Positions 18,336 through 28,029 of a stretch of DNA of 64,000 nucleotides are shown here, one piece after another (the stretch's first letter is position 1; every line of letters starts with the position of its first letter). The notes beneath the pieces were generated by a model. The model saw only the letters and a program-made list of their open reading frames with translations, made no database searches and had not been told where the DNA came from. The DNA is taken from contig CAMHKQ010000005.1 of the NCBI GenBank assembly GCA_946185745.1, positions 30,162-94,161 of the forward strand, in the 5' to 3' direction. Origin of the DNA: an uncultured Bacteroidales bacterium (GTDB lineage Bacteria; Bacteroidota; Bacteroidia; Bacteroidales; UBA932). The position numbers were made by a program, and so were the translations under genes.

Positions 18336-20152
18336 ACAACCGTTCAAGGATACTCATCATCGGGCTGTGGGCGGTCATCGCCATCCTGCTCGGGCGCATC
18401 TTCTTCATCCAGATCATAGACAGCAGCTACAAGCGCGACGCCACCAACAACTCTATGGTCTACGAGACGGTGTACGCCCCGCGCGGCATAATCTACGACC
18501 GGAACGGCCTGGAGCTGGTGGGAAACAGGGTGTCGTACGACATCCTGGTCACCCCCCGCGAAGTCAGGGCTTTCGACACGCTGGCGCTGGCGGATGCGCT
18601 GGGCGTGGACACCTCCTTCGTTAACGAGCGCATGGCATATTACAGGAAGTACCGTTCCCGCATCGGCTACCAGACGCTTCCCTTTGTCAAGCAGCTTTCG
18701 GTCGATCAGTACCTGAAGTTCGCGGAAATGCAGTATGAATACCCCGGCTTCCGCGGGCAGGTAAGGAGCGTGCGCGAGTATCCGTTCAACGCCGGCGGCA
18801 ACCTGCTGGGCTACGTAAACGAGGTGGACGCGTCCGACATCGAAAAGGAGCCGGAGGTCTACAAAAGCGGCGACTACATCGGCAAGACCGGCCTCGAGGC
18901 CGCCCGCGAAAAGGACCTGCGCGGCTCCAAGGGCTACCACATCTTCCTGAGGGACTCACGCAACCGCAGGCAGAATTCCTATGCCGACGGCGAGTACGAC
19001 AAGCCGGCTATCCCCGGAAAGAACATCACCACCACCATCGACGCCCCCCTGCAGCAGTACGGGCAGGAGCTGATGACGGGCAAGAAAGGCTCGCTCATAG
19101 CCATAGAGCCCTCCTCCGGAGAGATCCTGGCCATGGTGTCCAGCCCCGGCATAGACGTGGACGTGCTCTCCGACATCCGCAGCCACTACGGCAAGCTGGT
19201 CATGGACCCCAACAAGCCCATGTTCAACCGCACCGTCCAGGCCTCGTATCCCCCGGGCTCGGTGTTCAAGCTCATAAACGGCCTCATCGGCCTGCAGGAA
19301 GGGGTGCTGGAGCCCTATTACGAGTATCCCTGCAGCCAGGGCTACTACTACACCTCCAGCCGCAAGCTGGGCTGCCACAACCACCGCTCCCCGATCAATC
19401 TCACCGAAGCGGTGATGATGAGCTGCAACGCCTACTTCTGCTACGTGCTCCGCAATCTTCTGGAAAACAAGAAATACGCATCTGTTGGCGAGGCTTTCGA
19501 CAGATGGCGCGAATATGTACTGAGCTTCGGTTTCGGGGAAAAGCTGGGCAGCGACTTCCCGGCCGAACTCGGCGGTAACATCCCCACTTCGAAGTTCTAC
19601 GACAAATACTACGGCAAGGGGCGCTGGCGTTTCAGCAACGTGGTTTCGCTCTCCATAGGCCAGGGCGAAATAGGCGCCACCCCGCTGCAGATAGCCAACC
19701 TGGCCGCCATAGTGGCCAACCGCGGCTGGTACAAGATCCCGCACATCGTAAGGGATTCGTCCCGGACGGAATACAGCGAAAAACACTACACCCTCGTGGA
19801 CACTTCCCAGTTCTCCAAGGTCATCCCGGGCATGTGGCTGGCCGTGAACGGAGGATGGGGGAACGGCGGTACCGCCAGCATGGCGAGCGTGCCGGGGCTG
19901 GACATCTGCGGAAAGACGGGCACCGCGCAGAACCCGCACGGGGCCGACAATTCCGTGTTCATCTGCTTCGCGCCCAAGGACGACCCGAAGATTGCGGTGG
20001 TCGGCTACATAGAGGGCGCCGGCTGGGGAGGTTCCTACGCCTGCCCCATCGCCTCGCTGCTCGTGGAAAAATATCTCACAGGCCAAGTCTCCCGGCCCGA
20101 ACTGGAAGAAAGGATGATTCAAACGCATTTCATAGATGTCCCGGCAAATTGA
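18326..20152 (+). CDS. mrdA: Penicillin-binding protein 2 (elongasome transpeptidase)
   Basis: 608-residue class B PBP. I start at MEVNNRSRI, 10 nt inside mreD and 7 nt after an AGGAGGG ribosome site. It has one transmembrane helix (about 9-28), the PBP dimerisation domain with APRGIIYDRNG, then the transpeptidase domain: SxxK in PPGSVFKLING, SxN in SCNAYF, and KTG in CGKTGTAQN. It works with RodA, whose gene overlaps its end by 17 nt. Confidence 0.95.
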   Translation: MEVNNRSRILIIGLWAVIAILLGRIFFIQIIDSSYKRDATNNSMVYETVYAPRGIIYDRNGLELVGNRVSYDILVTPREVRAFDTLALADALGVDTSFVNERMAYYRKYRSRIGYQTLPFVKQLSVDQYLKFAEMQYEYPGFRGQVRSVREYPFNAGGNLLGYVNEVDASDIEKEPEVYKSGDYIGKTGLEAAREKDLRGSKGYHIFLRDSRNRRQNSYADGEYDKPAIPGKNITTTIDAPLQQYGQELMTGKKGSLIAIEPSSGEILAMVSSPGIDVDVLSDIRSHYGKLVMDPNKPMFNRTVQASYPPGSVFKLINGLIGLQEGVLEPYYEYPCSQGYYYTSSRKLGCHNHRSPINLTEAVMMSCNAYFCYVLRNLLENKKYASVGEAFDRWREYVLSFGFGEKLGSDFPAELGGNIPTSKFYDKYYGKGRWRFSNVVSLSIGQGEIGATPLQIANLAAIVANRGWYKIPHIVRDSSRTEYSEKHYTLVDTSQFSKVIPGMWLAVNGGWGNGGTASMASVPGLDICGKTGTAQNPHGADNSVFICFAPKDDPKIAVVGYIEGAGWGGSYACPIASLLVEKYLTGQVSRPELEERMIQTHFIDVPAN

Positions 20153-21428
20153 CAGAGGCCTGAAGAAAACCGTGGACTGGCGGCTGGTCATTTACTACCT
20201 GCTGCTGGTCTTCATCGGCTGGATAAATATCTATGCGTCGATTCATTCCAGCGAACCGTCGAGCATCTTCGACTGGAGCTGCAGGAGCGGAAAACAGTTC
20301 GTGTGGATATTGTCGGCCTTCGGGATCGCGGCCGTCATACTGTTTGCGCTGAGTCCCCGGCTGTGGGAGGTCATTTCCGGACCGGCCTATTTCTTCGTGG
20401 TCCTGCTGCTGGTGGCGGTCATCTTCGTCGGGGCGGAAGTCAAGGGCTCCCATTCATGGTTCCGTTTCGGGGCCGTCAGCTTCCAGCCGGCGGAGATTTC
20501 CAAAATCACCACCTCGCTGGTGCTGGCCACCTTCATGGGGCGGGCGGCATTCAACATCTACAACAGGCGCGACTTCTTCAGGGTCGCCCTCATGATAGGA
20601 GTCCCGATGCTGGCCATAGTGGCCGAGAGCGAAACGGGCTCCGCGCTGGTTTACATGGGCTTCCTCTTCCCGCTGTTCCGGGAGGGCCTTTCGGGCTGGT
20701 TCCTGATAATAATCCTGATTGCCGTCCTGCTCTTCATACTCACCCTCAAAACCTCGGTCTGGATATCCCTCGCCACGGTCGGGGTGGGTGCACTGGCAGG
20801 GCTGTGGGCCATCCTGAGGTCATTCCGTCCGCTTTCGCGCGAAAGGCGCAGGGCCCTGTGGCTCATGGTGGCCGGAGTGGCCGCGGCGGTGATGCTGATA
20901 TTCAGCACCAGGGTGGTTTTCGACAACGTCCTGGCAGACCACCAGCGCAAGCGCATCGAGGTACTCCTCGGAATGAAAGAAGACCCGGCCGGAGTGGGCT
21001 ACAACGTGCGCCAGAGCATGATTGCGATAGGCTCCGGCGGATTCTGGGGCAAGGGGTTCCTGCAGGGTACCCAGACCACGTACGGATTCGTGCCGGAGCA
21101 GAGCACCGACTTCATTTTCTGCACCATCGGAGAGGAATGGGGTTTCTTCGGTTGCCTTCTGGTAATCGTGCTCTACGGCCTGCTCATCACCAGGATAATA
21201 CAGGATTCAGAAAAGAGCAGGGAGGCCTTCACGCGCATCTATGGCTACTGTCTGGCCTCGTGCCTGTTCATGCACCTCTTCATCAACATAGGCATGACTA
21301 TAGGGCTCATGCCCGTTATCGGCATCCCGCTGCCGTTCATAAGTTACGGCGGATCGTCGCTGTGGGCGTTCACCGCCATGCTCTTCATCTTCATATCCCT
21401 TGACAGGCAGGAAAAGAAGTATTTCTAA
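20136..21428 (+). CDS. rodA: Rod shape-determining protein RodA (SEDS glycosyltransferase)
   Basis: 430-residue polytopic SEDS-family protein with about ten transmembrane helices that polymerises lipid II with PBP2. Family motifs include KGSHSWFRFGAVSFQPAE, SETGSALVYMG, a periplasmic loop with VGYNVRQSMIAIGSGGFWGKG, the segment FVPEQSTDFIF, and the terminal GIPLPFISYGGSSLW. The Asp of QSTDF corresponds to a conserved catalytic-loop position. It ends the mre operon; fabF has its own promoter box downstream. Confidence 0.95.
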   Translation: MSRQIDRGLKKTVDWRLVIYYLLLVFIGWINIYASIHSSEPSSIFDWSCRSGKQFVWILSAFGIAAVILFALSPRLWEVISGPAYFFVVLLLVAVIFVGAEVKGSHSWFRFGAVSFQPAEISKITTSLVLATFMGRAAFNIYNRRDFFRVALMIGVPMLAIVAESETGSALVYMGFLFPLFREGLSGWFLIIILIAVLLFILTLKTSVWISLATVGVGALAGLWAILRSFRPLSRERRRALWLMVAGVAAAVMLIFSTRVVFDNVLADHQRKRIEVLLGMKEDPAGVGYNVRQSMIAIGSGGFWGKGFLQGTQTTYGFVPEQSTDFIFCTIGEEWGFFGCLLVIVLYGLLITRIIQDSEKSREAFTRIYGYCLASCLFMHLFINIGMTIGLMPVIGIPLPFISYGGSSLWAFTAMLFIFISLDRQEKKYF

Positions 21429-21437
21429 AATAATTGC

Positions 21438-21445
21438 TACATTTG
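21438..21445 (+). promoter_or_regulatory. -7 promoter box (TACATTTG) for fabF-fabG
   Basis: TAnnTTTG match just after the rodA stop and 32 nt before the fabF start, indicating separate transcription of the fab pair. Confidence 0.5.
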
Positions 21446-21477
21446 TAGACTGTACAAAACTAGACCAAAGTCCTGAT

Positions 21478-22740
21478 ATGGAAAAACACCGAGTTGTCAT
21501 TACCGGGCTGGGAATCATCTCCCCCCTCGGAAACGACGTTCCCACTTTCTGGGACAACCTCAAGAATGGCGTCTGCGGCATCGATACCATCACTGAATAC
21601 GACACCAGCATGCTGCCGGTGCACATTGCGGGCAAGGTAAGGGACTTCGACCCGCTCCAGTACGGCATGGACAAGGCGTTCGTGCGCAAGCAGGGCATGT
21701 TCACCCAGTACGGCGTCGCGGCGGCATATCAGGCCATGGAAGACTCCGGCCTGCACAGCGAAGGCGAGAACGCCAATATAGACCCTGCCAGGCTCGGCGT
21801 GTACGTCGGTTCCGGCATAGGCGGATTCGAAATCATGCAGCGCGAGATCACCAAGATGGTGGAAGACCCCAGCGGACAGTGGGTTTCCCCGATGTTCATC
21901 CCGTCGATGATAGGCAACATCGCCGCGGGGCACATCGCCATCAAGAACTTCGCACAGGGCCCCTGCCTCGACATAGTGACGGCCTGCGCAACCTCTTCGC
22001 ACGCCCTTGGCGAGGCCTACAGGGCCATCGCCGGAGGCTATGCCGACGCCATCATCACCGGAGGCTGCGAATATGCCACCATTCCCGTCGGAATTGCCGG
22101 TTTCGCCAACGCCAAGGCCCTTTCCCGCGCCGAAGATCCGAAGTACGCATCCCTGCCTTTCAACGCCAACAGGGCGGGGTTCGTCATGGGAGACGGCGGC
22201 GCAGTCCTGGTTTTCGAGTCGCTCGAACACGCACTTGAGCGCGGCGCAAAAATCTACGGAGAGATAGTTGGCTACGGCAACACCTGCGACGCCTATCACT
22301 CCACCGCCCCGAGGCCGGAAGGCACCACCCAGGCCCGCTGCATCCGCGCGGCCCTCGACGAGGCCGGATACGACCCTGCCAAGGACTGCCTCTATATCAA
22401 TGCCCACGGCACCGGCACCCGCCTCAACGACGTGTCCGAAACACAGGCGTACAAGCTCGCCCTCGGCGAGAACGCCTACAAGGCCCACATCACCTCCATC
22501 AAGAGCATGACAGGCCATATGTTCGGCGCCGCCGGCGCAGCCGAGGCCATCGCCACACTGCTTTCCCTGGGCGAGGGCATCGTCACGCCGACCATCAACC
22601 TGGATACGCCTGACCCCGAGTGCGACCTCGACTACACCCCCAACAAGGCCGTCAAGGCTCCGCTCACCCTCGGTATTTCCGATTCCCTCGGCTTCGGCGG
22701 ACACAACGCCTGCCTGGCCTTCAGACAATTCAAACAGTAA
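21478..22740 (+). CDS. fabF: Beta-ketoacyl-[ACP] synthase II
   Basis: Condensing enzyme of type II fatty acid synthesis. The 420-residue protein starts at MEKHRVVITGLGIISPLGND; a longer in-frame start would extend into rodA. The Cys-His-His triad is seen in TACATSSHALGEA, YINAHGTGTRLND and SMTGHMFGAAGA. The acyl-pocket tail reads SLGFGGHNACLAF. It is followed 6 nt later by fabG. Whether it acts as FabF or FabB is inferred from the overall match. Confidence 0.92.
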   Translation: MEKHRVVITGLGIISPLGNDVPTFWDNLKNGVCGIDTITEYDTSMLPVHIAGKVRDFDPLQYGMDKAFVRKQGMFTQYGVAAAYQAMEDSGLHSEGENANIDPARLGVYVGSGIGGFEIMQREITKMVEDPSGQWVSPMFIPSMIGNIAAGHIAIKNFAQGPCLDIVTACATSSHALGEAYRAIAGGYADAIITGGCEYATIPVGIAGFANAKALSRAEDPKYASLPFNANRAGFVMGDGGAVLVFESLEHALERGAKIYGEIVGYGNTCDAYHSTAPRPEGTTQARCIRAALDEAGYDPAKDCLYINAHGTGTRLNDVSETQAYKLALGENAYKAHITSIKSMTGHMFGAAGAAEAIATLLSLGEGIVTPTINLDTPDPECDLDYTPNKAVKAPLTLGISDSLGFGGHNACLAFRQFKQ

Positions 22741-22746
22741 GCTGAA

Positions 22747-23484
22747 ATGGATCTCCTCAAAGGAAAAGTCGCGCTCATCACCGGCGCATCAAGGGGCATA
22801 GGCAAAGCCATAGCCCTCAAATTCGCTTCCGAAGGCGCGGACATCGCCTTCACGGATCTCAAGATAATCCCCGAAACAGTAACCGAACTTGAGGCGCTCG
22901 GCGTCAAAGTCAAGGCCTACGAAAGCAACGCGGCCGATTTCGCCGCCACGGAAACGGTTGTAAACCAAATACTTGAAGATTTCGGCAGAATAGATATCCT
23001 GGTCAATAACGCCGGAATCACCAAAGACGGGCTCATGCTCCGCATGACCGAGGAGCAGTGGGACGCCGTGCTCACCGTCAACCTCAAATCCGCATTCAAC
23101 TACATCCATGCAGTCACCCCGATAATGATGCGCCAGAGGGGCGGTTCCATCATCGGCATGTCTTCCGTCGTGGGTTTGCACGGCAACGCCGGGCAGTGCA
23201 ATTACGCCTCCAGCAAGGCCGGCATGATCGCCCTGCACAAGAGCATCGCCCAGGAAATGGGGCCGAAGGGAATACGCGCGAACTGCATCGCTCCCGGCTT
23301 CATCATCACAGACATGACCGCCGCCCTCTCCGAAGAAATGCGCAAGGAGTGGGAAAAGCGCATCCCGCTGCGCCGCGGCGGCACCCCCGAAGACATAGCG
23401 GGTGTGGCCCTTTTCCTCGCAAGCGACCTCTCCGCCTATGTGAGCGGCCAGGTCATTCCCGTGGACGGGGCAATGGCATGCTGA
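22747..23484 (+). CDS. fabG: 3-oxoacyl-[ACP] reductase
   Basis: NADPH-dependent short-chain dehydrogenase that reduces the product of the preceding FabF. The 245-residue protein has the Rossmann motif ITGASRGIGKAIA, the NNAGITKDGLMLRM segment characteristic of FabG, and the catalytic Ser-Tyr-Lys in MSSVVGLHGNAGQCNYASSK. Tyr and Lys are in the correct YxxxK spacing. It is co-transcribed with fabF. Confidence 0.92.
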   Translation: MDLLKGKVALITGASRGIGKAIALKFASEGADIAFTDLKIIPETVTELEALGVKVKAYESNAADFAATETVVNQILEDFGRIDILVNNAGITKDGLMLRMTEEQWDAVLTVNLKSAFNYIHAVTPIMMRQRGGSIIGMSSVVGLHGNAGQCNYASSKAGMIALHKSIAQEMGPKGIRANCIAPGFIITDMTAALSEEMRKEWEKRIPLRRGGTPEDIAGVALFLASDLSAYVSGQVIPVDGAMAC

Positions 23485-23498
23485 TAATACAGTAAGAT

Positions 23499-24887
23499 TT
23501 ACGCCTTGTCGGCCGCCATCGCGGCTTCCACCTCGTCGGGCGAGGCGGGCAGGCGCGTGCCTCCCGTGCGGCGTGCGCCGTCTTCGGTGACAAGCACGTC
23601 GTCCTCGAGACGGATGCCGCCGAAGTCGAGGTAGCCCTCTTCGAGCTTGGAGTAGTTGACATGGCCCTTGTCGGTGCCGTTCTTCTTCCACAGCGCGATG
23701 AGGTCGGGGATGAAGTAGATGCCGGGTTCGTCGGTGATGACGTTGCCGGGCTGCAGGCGGCGGGCCATCCTGAGGCTGCCCAGGCCGAGCTGCCTGATGC
23801 GCTTCTGGTCGTCGTCGTATCCCACGAGGTCCTCGCCCAGGTCTTCCATGTCGTGCACGTCCAGGCCCATGTTGTGGCCGAGGCCGTGAGGCATGAACAA
23901 GCCGGCTATTCCGAGCTCCATCATCTCGTCGAGGTCGCCCTTGACAAGGCCGAGCTGCTTCAGGTTCTCGAGCATGTGGCGGCAGGCGGCCAGGTGCACG
24001 TCGCGGTAGGGCACTCCGGGTTTGATGAGGCTGAATGCCAGCTCATGGCATTCGTACACCGTCTGGTAGATGTCCCTCTGCTTCTGGGTGTAGCGGCCCG
24101 AGGTGGGATAGGTGCGGGTGAAATCGGAGGCGTAATGCGAATTACTCTCGGCGCCGGCGTCAACGACCATCAGCTTGCCCGGAACAATGGGGAAGTCATG
24201 CCCGTGATTGTGGAACACTTCGCCGTGCTGGGTGAGGATGGTGGCGAAGGAGATGCCCCAGCCTTCAGCCAGGGTCACACCCTCCATTTCGCCAACTATT
24301 TCCTGTTCGATGCGGCCGGGGCGTATGCCCTTGCGGGCCACGGTGTGCATTTTCTGGCCGAGCACGCCGGCGGCGTCGAGCTCCACTATTTCCTCGGGCT
24401 GCTTGACGAGGCGCATCTTGATGATAGCCCGGATGAGGGCCTCCGAAGGCTTGTCTATGCCGAGGCTCTGCAGCTTGAGGGTATTGTAGTAGCGGCTGGG
24501 CGGGATGGTATGGACGGGACGGCCTTTCACTATGGCGGAGCTCACCACCAGGTCGAGCTTGGAATACGGGGCCGAAGCGGCCACTCCGATTTCGGCGGCG
24601 CGGCTGGCCACCGAGGGCTGCGGGCCCATCCAGATGATGTCATCTATGCTCACATCGTCGGCGTACAGGGTTTCTTCGCCGGTTTCGAGGTCTATGGTGG
24701 CGGCGAAACGGGGTTCGTCAATTCCGAAATAATACAGCCAGGTGCTGTCCTGACGGAATTTATAGCAATTGTCTTTGTACTGGGCCGGGGCTTCTGCGTT
24801 GCCGATGAAAACGGCGATGCCCTTCTGGCCTTTCAGCAGCTCGGCGAGCTGCTTTCTGCGTGCGGCATAAATGGCTTTGGAAAACAT
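23499..24887 (-). CDS. pepP: Xaa-Pro aminopeptidase (M24B)
   Basis: 462-residue cytosolic metallopeptidase that removes N-terminal residues preceding proline. It has an N-terminal creatinase-like domain (about 5-150) and a C-terminal pita-bread domain. The metal ligands are visible: Asp in VVDAGAE and SDFTRTYP, His in MPHGLGHNMGLDVHD, Glu in ITDEPGIYF and in GGIRLEDDVLVTEDG. It is transcribed divergently from comF, each with its own -7 box. Confidence 0.92.
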   Translation of the reverse strand: MFSKAIYAARRKQLAELLKGQKGIAVFIGNAEAPAQYKDNCYKFRQDSTWLYYFGIDEPRFAATIDLETGEETLYADDVSIDDIIWMGPQPSVASRAAEIGVAASAPYSKLDLVVSSAIVKGRPVHTIPPSRYYNTLKLQSLGIDKPSEALIRAIIKMRLVKQPEEIVELDAAGVLGQKMHTVARKGIRPGRIEQEIVGEMEGVTLAEGWGISFATILTQHGEVFHNHGHDFPIVPGKLMVVDAGAESNSHYASDFTRTYPTSGRYTQKQRDIYQTVYECHELAFSLIKPGVPYRDVHLAACRHMLENLKQLGLVKGDLDEMMELGIAGLFMPHGLGHNMGLDVHDMEDLGEDLVGYDDDQKRIRQLGLGSLRMARRLQPGNVITDEPGIYFIPDLIALWKKNGTDKGHVNYSKLEEGYLDFGGIRLEDDVLVTEDGARRTGGTRLPASPDEVEAAMAADKA

Positions 24888-24909
24888 GGTGATTATTAAT
24901 TTCTGCTTA

Positions 24910-24917
24910 CAAATTTA
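24910..24917 (-). promoter_or_regulatory. -7 promoter box (TAAATTTG) for pepP
   Basis: TAnnTTTG match 22 nt upstream of the pepP ATG. Confidence 0.5.
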
Positions 24918-24935
24918 GCAAAATTAAACGTTTAC

Positions 24936-24943
24936 TATTTTTG
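24936..24943 (+). promoter_or_regulatory. -7 promoter box (TATTTTTG) for comF
   Basis: TAnnTTTG match 32 nt before the preferred comF start. An alternative in-frame ATG at 24955 would leave almost no leader, which favours 24976. Confidence 0.45.
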
Positions 24944-24975
24944 ACAAACGGATTTTGTTTCGGAATTTCGCCCCG

Positions 24976-25770
24976 ATGGACCGGAGACTGAAGGAAATAA
25001 CCCTGACGGAGGCATTGAGGGCGGTGGCCGATATCGCCATGCCGCGCACCTGCGTGGTGTGCGGGCGCAAACTCCTGATGCGCGAGGAGCACATCTGCAC
25101 CGAATGCGAAATCGGCCTGCCCATGACATATTTCGCGAAGCAGCGGGACAACCCCATGGCGGTGGCTTTCAACTCAATGATACAAAGCGAGATAGACTCC
25201 GCAGGCGAGAATGCTGCCTATGAGCCTTTCAGCTATGCGGGCAGCCTGCTGTTCTATTCCGGAAACTCTCCCTACAAGAACATTCCCCGGCGTCTCAAAT
25301 ACGGCCGCGACTTCTCCGGAGGGAGCCATTTCGCGGCCATGCTGGGGAGGGAACTAGCCTCTTCCCCCCTGTTTGCCGACGTGGACGCCGTGGTTCCGGT
25401 GCCGCTGCACTGCGCGCGCAGGTGGCGGCGCGGTTACAATCAAGCGGAAGTCATCGCCCGGGCCCTGGCCAAAGAGCTCGGAGTTCCGGTGGAGACGTCC
25501 CTGCTGCGGAGAGTGCGCAAGACCAAGACCCAGACCAGGCTGCACCGCAGCCAGCGTTATGCCAACGTCAAATCGGCCTTCATGGCCGACTGCCGCCCGC
25601 TCGGGGCGTGCCGGCACCTATTGCTCACGGACGACGTTTTCACCACAGGCGCGACTCTCTGCGCCTGCGAAAGGGCCCTGCGGGCCGCGCTGTGCGAAAG
25701 ATTCGGGCCCGAAAACGGCCGCCGCATCCGGATTTCCGCCGCAACCCTATCGTTTGTAGGGAGGCTGTGA
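24976..25770 (+). CDS. comF: ComF family phosphoribosyltransferase-like protein
   Basis: 264 residues starting MDRRLKEI, chosen from promoter position over an ATG 21 nt upstream. An N-terminal zinc ribbon CVVCGRK...HICTEC is followed by a type I phosphoribosyltransferase domain with the PRPP-binding motif LLTDDVFTTGAT. ComF proteins support DNA uptake and recombination in competent bacteria; in Bacteroidetes the role is not settled. It converges on the GNAT gene with a 1-nt gap. Confidence 0.88.
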   Translation: MDRRLKEITLTEALRAVADIAMPRTCVVCGRKLLMREEHICTECEIGLPMTYFAKQRDNPMAVAFNSMIQSEIDSAGENAAYEPFSYAGSLLFYSGNSPYKNIPRRLKYGRDFSGGSHFAAMLGRELASSPLFADVDAVVPVPLHCARRWRRGYNQAEVIARALAKELGVPVETSLLRRVRKTKTQTRLHRSQRYANVKSAFMADCRPLGACRHLLLTDDVFTTGATLCACERALRAALCERFGPENGRRIRISAATLSFVGRL

Positions 25771-25771
25771 T

Positions 25772-26269
25772 TCAGGCGGAAATCAGCTGGTAGGCAAGGC
25801 GTTCCGCACCGGACTCGAGATAGATGATGCCGCAGTAGCTGAAACCGTGCTTGAGGATATTGTGCTGCATGATGCGGTTGTCGCGGTGGGTGTCAATCTT
25901 GATGTTGCCGACGCGCGACGTGGCGAAGGCAATCACCGCATCGAACACCCCGTGGGTTTCAGGGGCGGACGCGAGGCGGTGGATGACGGCATAAGGACTG
26001 TCGGCATCGAGCCACTCGCCCTCGTAAATGGTGTTGTAGGTGGGCTCGATTCCCTCTATATAGGCGAAATACGCAATCGGATCCCCACCTTCGTCGGGCA
26101 CTTCTACGAACCCGTGGCCCAGGCGTATGTCTTCCTCTATGAGCTCCCGCGAAGGGTAGCCATCGGTCCACTGGTTCATATTTCCGCTGGAGCGCATTAT
26201 CCCGCGGGCCTTGCCTACAAGGTCCATGATTACATCCAGGTCTTCGATTGTTGCGGGACGGGGCTTCAT
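25772..26269 (-). CDS. GNAT family N-acetyltransferase
   Basis: 165-residue acetyl-CoA-dependent acyltransferase fold. An N-terminal RPATIEDLDVIMDLV is typical of GNATs, and a central strand pair with AYFAYIEG is followed by a region ending IDTHRDNRIMQHNILKHGF, the usual C-terminal helix-strand pattern with an Asn after Asp/Arg. The substrate is unknown. The canonical Q/RxxGxG/A loop is poorly conserved here. Confidence 0.82.
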   Translation of the reverse strand: MKPRPATIEDLDVIMDLVGKARGIMRSSGNMNQWTDGYPSRELIEEDIRLGHGFVEVPDEGGDPIAYFAYIEGIEPTYNTIYEGEWLDADSPYAVIHRLASAPETHGVFDAVIAFATSRVGNIKIDTHRDNRIMQHNILKHGFSYCGIIYLESGAERLAYQLISA

Positions 26270-26286
26270 TTATGGTTTCGGTTTTT

Positions 26287-26294
26287 CAAATATA
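26287..26294 (-). promoter_or_regulatory. -7 promoter box (TATATTTG) for the GNAT gene
   Basis: TAnnTTTG match 17 nt upstream of the start. Confidence 0.45.
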
Positions 26295-26318
26295 TCACTT
26301 TTGAGCGGAAATATTTTA

Positions 26319-26326
26319 TATTTTTG
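26319..26326 (+). promoter_or_regulatory. -7 promoter box (TATTTTTG) for alkaline phosphatase
   Basis: TAnnTTTG match 17 nt before the ATG. A TTTG lies at 26300-26303, but the 15-nt gap is shorter than the usual 19 or so. No obvious Pho-box-like repeat is seen. Confidence 0.45.
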
Positions 26327-26343
26327 TAGAAAATACTCCCTCA

Positions 26344-28029
26344 ATGAGAAAGATATTATCCATACTCGCCGTCCTGCTTGCCGCAGCCGGCTGTTCCGGC
26401 AACAAGGCAAAGCTCACAACCGGGGTTCCGGAAAGGGTGAAACCATCAAAGAACGTCATTCTCATGATTTCCGACGGCACTTCCACCAGCCTGCTCGCAA
26501 CCGCACGCTGGTACAAGCGCTACATGACCGGAGACCTCGAGCTGCCGCTGGCCGTGGATCCTTACATCTGCGGTCTCGTTCAGAGCCGCCTGTCGAACTC
26601 CATAATTCCCGACTCCGCACCCGCAATGTCCGGCTACACCACCGGCGTTCCGTCGCAGCAGGGCAACATCTCCATTTACCCCGAGGCCCAGCCAAACCAG
26701 GACGTGGTTCCGGTAGACGCCTCCCGGACGTATCAGCCCGCGGCCACGGTGCTCGAGGCGGCCAGGGTCCTGAAGAAAAAGGCAACAGGCGTGGTATCCA
26801 CCGTTGTATTCCCGCATGCCACCCCGGCAGCTACGGCAGCCCACGGTGCCCGCAGGAACCGCTATCACGACCTTGGCAGGCAGATGGCCAACCAGAACCT
26901 TGACGTGATGTTCGGAGGCGGCAACAACATCCTCGACGACGACATGCGCGAGGCCATCCGCGAAAGCGGCGCCACTCTCCTCGAAAACGACGTGGAAGGC
27001 TTCCGCTCCTTCGACGGCGACAAGCTCTGGGCAGTTTTCAATGAAGACTACATGGAGTTCGAAATCGACCGCGACGATTCCGCCGAGCCTTCGCTCAGCG
27101 AGATGACCGCAAAGGCCATCGGCATCCTGGACAAAGACCCCGACGGCTTCTTCCTCATGGTGGAGGGCAGCAAGGTGGACTACGGCGCCCATTCCAAAGA
27201 CCCGGTGGAAGCCATTACCGAATTCATCGAGTTCGACAACGCAATCAAGGTTGCCGTTGACTTTGCGAAGAAAAACGGCAACACCACCGTGGTGGTGCTC
27301 ACCGACCACGGCAATTCCGGCATCACCCTCGGCGACGCCCACTATCGGAACTATTCCGCAAAGGGCGTCGATTCCATGTTCGTCGGTATCAAGGACTGCC
27401 GCATATCGTCCGCCAAGATGACCAAAACCCTGCAGAATTGCCGCGAGGATGAAATCCCCGCCCTCTTCAAGGAGAAGGCCGGAATGGAGCTCAAGCCGTA
27501 CGAACTCGCGGCCGTCAAGGCCTGCATGACCCGCACCGAGGGCAACTACATGGAGGTCGCCAATTCCTGGAATCTCCAGAATGTAATCTGCGGTATCTTT
27601 ACGCGCCGCACCCATATCGGCTTCACCAGCGGCAACCACACCGGCGAAGACGTTTACCTCGCAATCTACAACCCCAGGGGAGAAAGGCCCGCCGGCATCA
27701 TTACCAACACGCAGCTGAACGACTACATCTGCAAGGAGCTGGGATTCCCCTCCCGCGAGGTGCTGGTCGAGCTTACCGACAAGCTGTTCGTCTCGCACCT
27801 GCAGGTGTTCGACGGCTGCGAGCTCGAGGTGGTTCCGGGAGAGGATTATCCCACCCTCTTCGTCCGCAAGGACGGCCGTCAGCTCCGCATACCCGCCTAT
27901 CATTCAGAGTGTTACTTCTCTGAAACCGAAGGTGACGAGCGCAGCGTCCGCACCCCGTGCCCCGTCGTGTACATGCAGGAAAACGGCCAGTTCTATCTCG
28001 ACAAATCACTTGCAGAACTGTTCAAATAA
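26344..28029 (+). CDS. phoA: Alkaline phosphatase, lipoprotein
   Basis: 561-residue phosphomonoesterase with an N-terminal lipobox (LLAAAGC, Cys 17), so probably anchored in the membrane rather than free. Metal and catalytic motifs of the PhoA family are present: ILMISDGTS (first metal Asp), the nucleophile Ser in PDSAPAMSGYTTG, MVEGSKVDYGAHS, and VVLTDHGN with Asp and His ligands. A late HTGEDV segment gives the last His ligand. Its final codons form the first unit of a 20-bp tandem duplication. Confidence 0.9.
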   Translation: MRKILSILAVLLAAAGCSGNKAKLTTGVPERVKPSKNVILMISDGTSTSLLATARWYKRYMTGDLELPLAVDPYICGLVQSRLSNSIIPDSAPAMSGYTTGVPSQQGNISIYPEAQPNQDVVPVDASRTYQPAATVLEAARVLKKKATGVVSTVVFPHATPAATAAHGARRNRYHDLGRQMANQNLDVMFGGGNNILDDDMREAIRESGATLLENDVEGFRSFDGDKLWAVFNEDYMEFEIDRDDSAEPSLSEMTAKAIGILDKDPDGFFLMVEGSKVDYGAHSKDPVEAITEFIEFDNAIKVAVDFAKKNGNTTVVVLTDHGNSGITLGDAHYRNYSAKGVDSMFVGIKDCRISSAKMTKTLQNCREDEIPALFKEKAGMELKPYELAAVKACMTRTEGNYMEVANSWNLQNVICGIFTRRTHIGFTSGNHTGEDVYLAIYNPRGERPAGIITNTQLNDYICKELGFPSREVLVELTDKLFVSHLQVFDGCELEVVPGEDYPTLFVRKDGRQLRIPAYHSECYFSETEGDERSVRTPCPVVYMQENGQFYLDKSLAELFK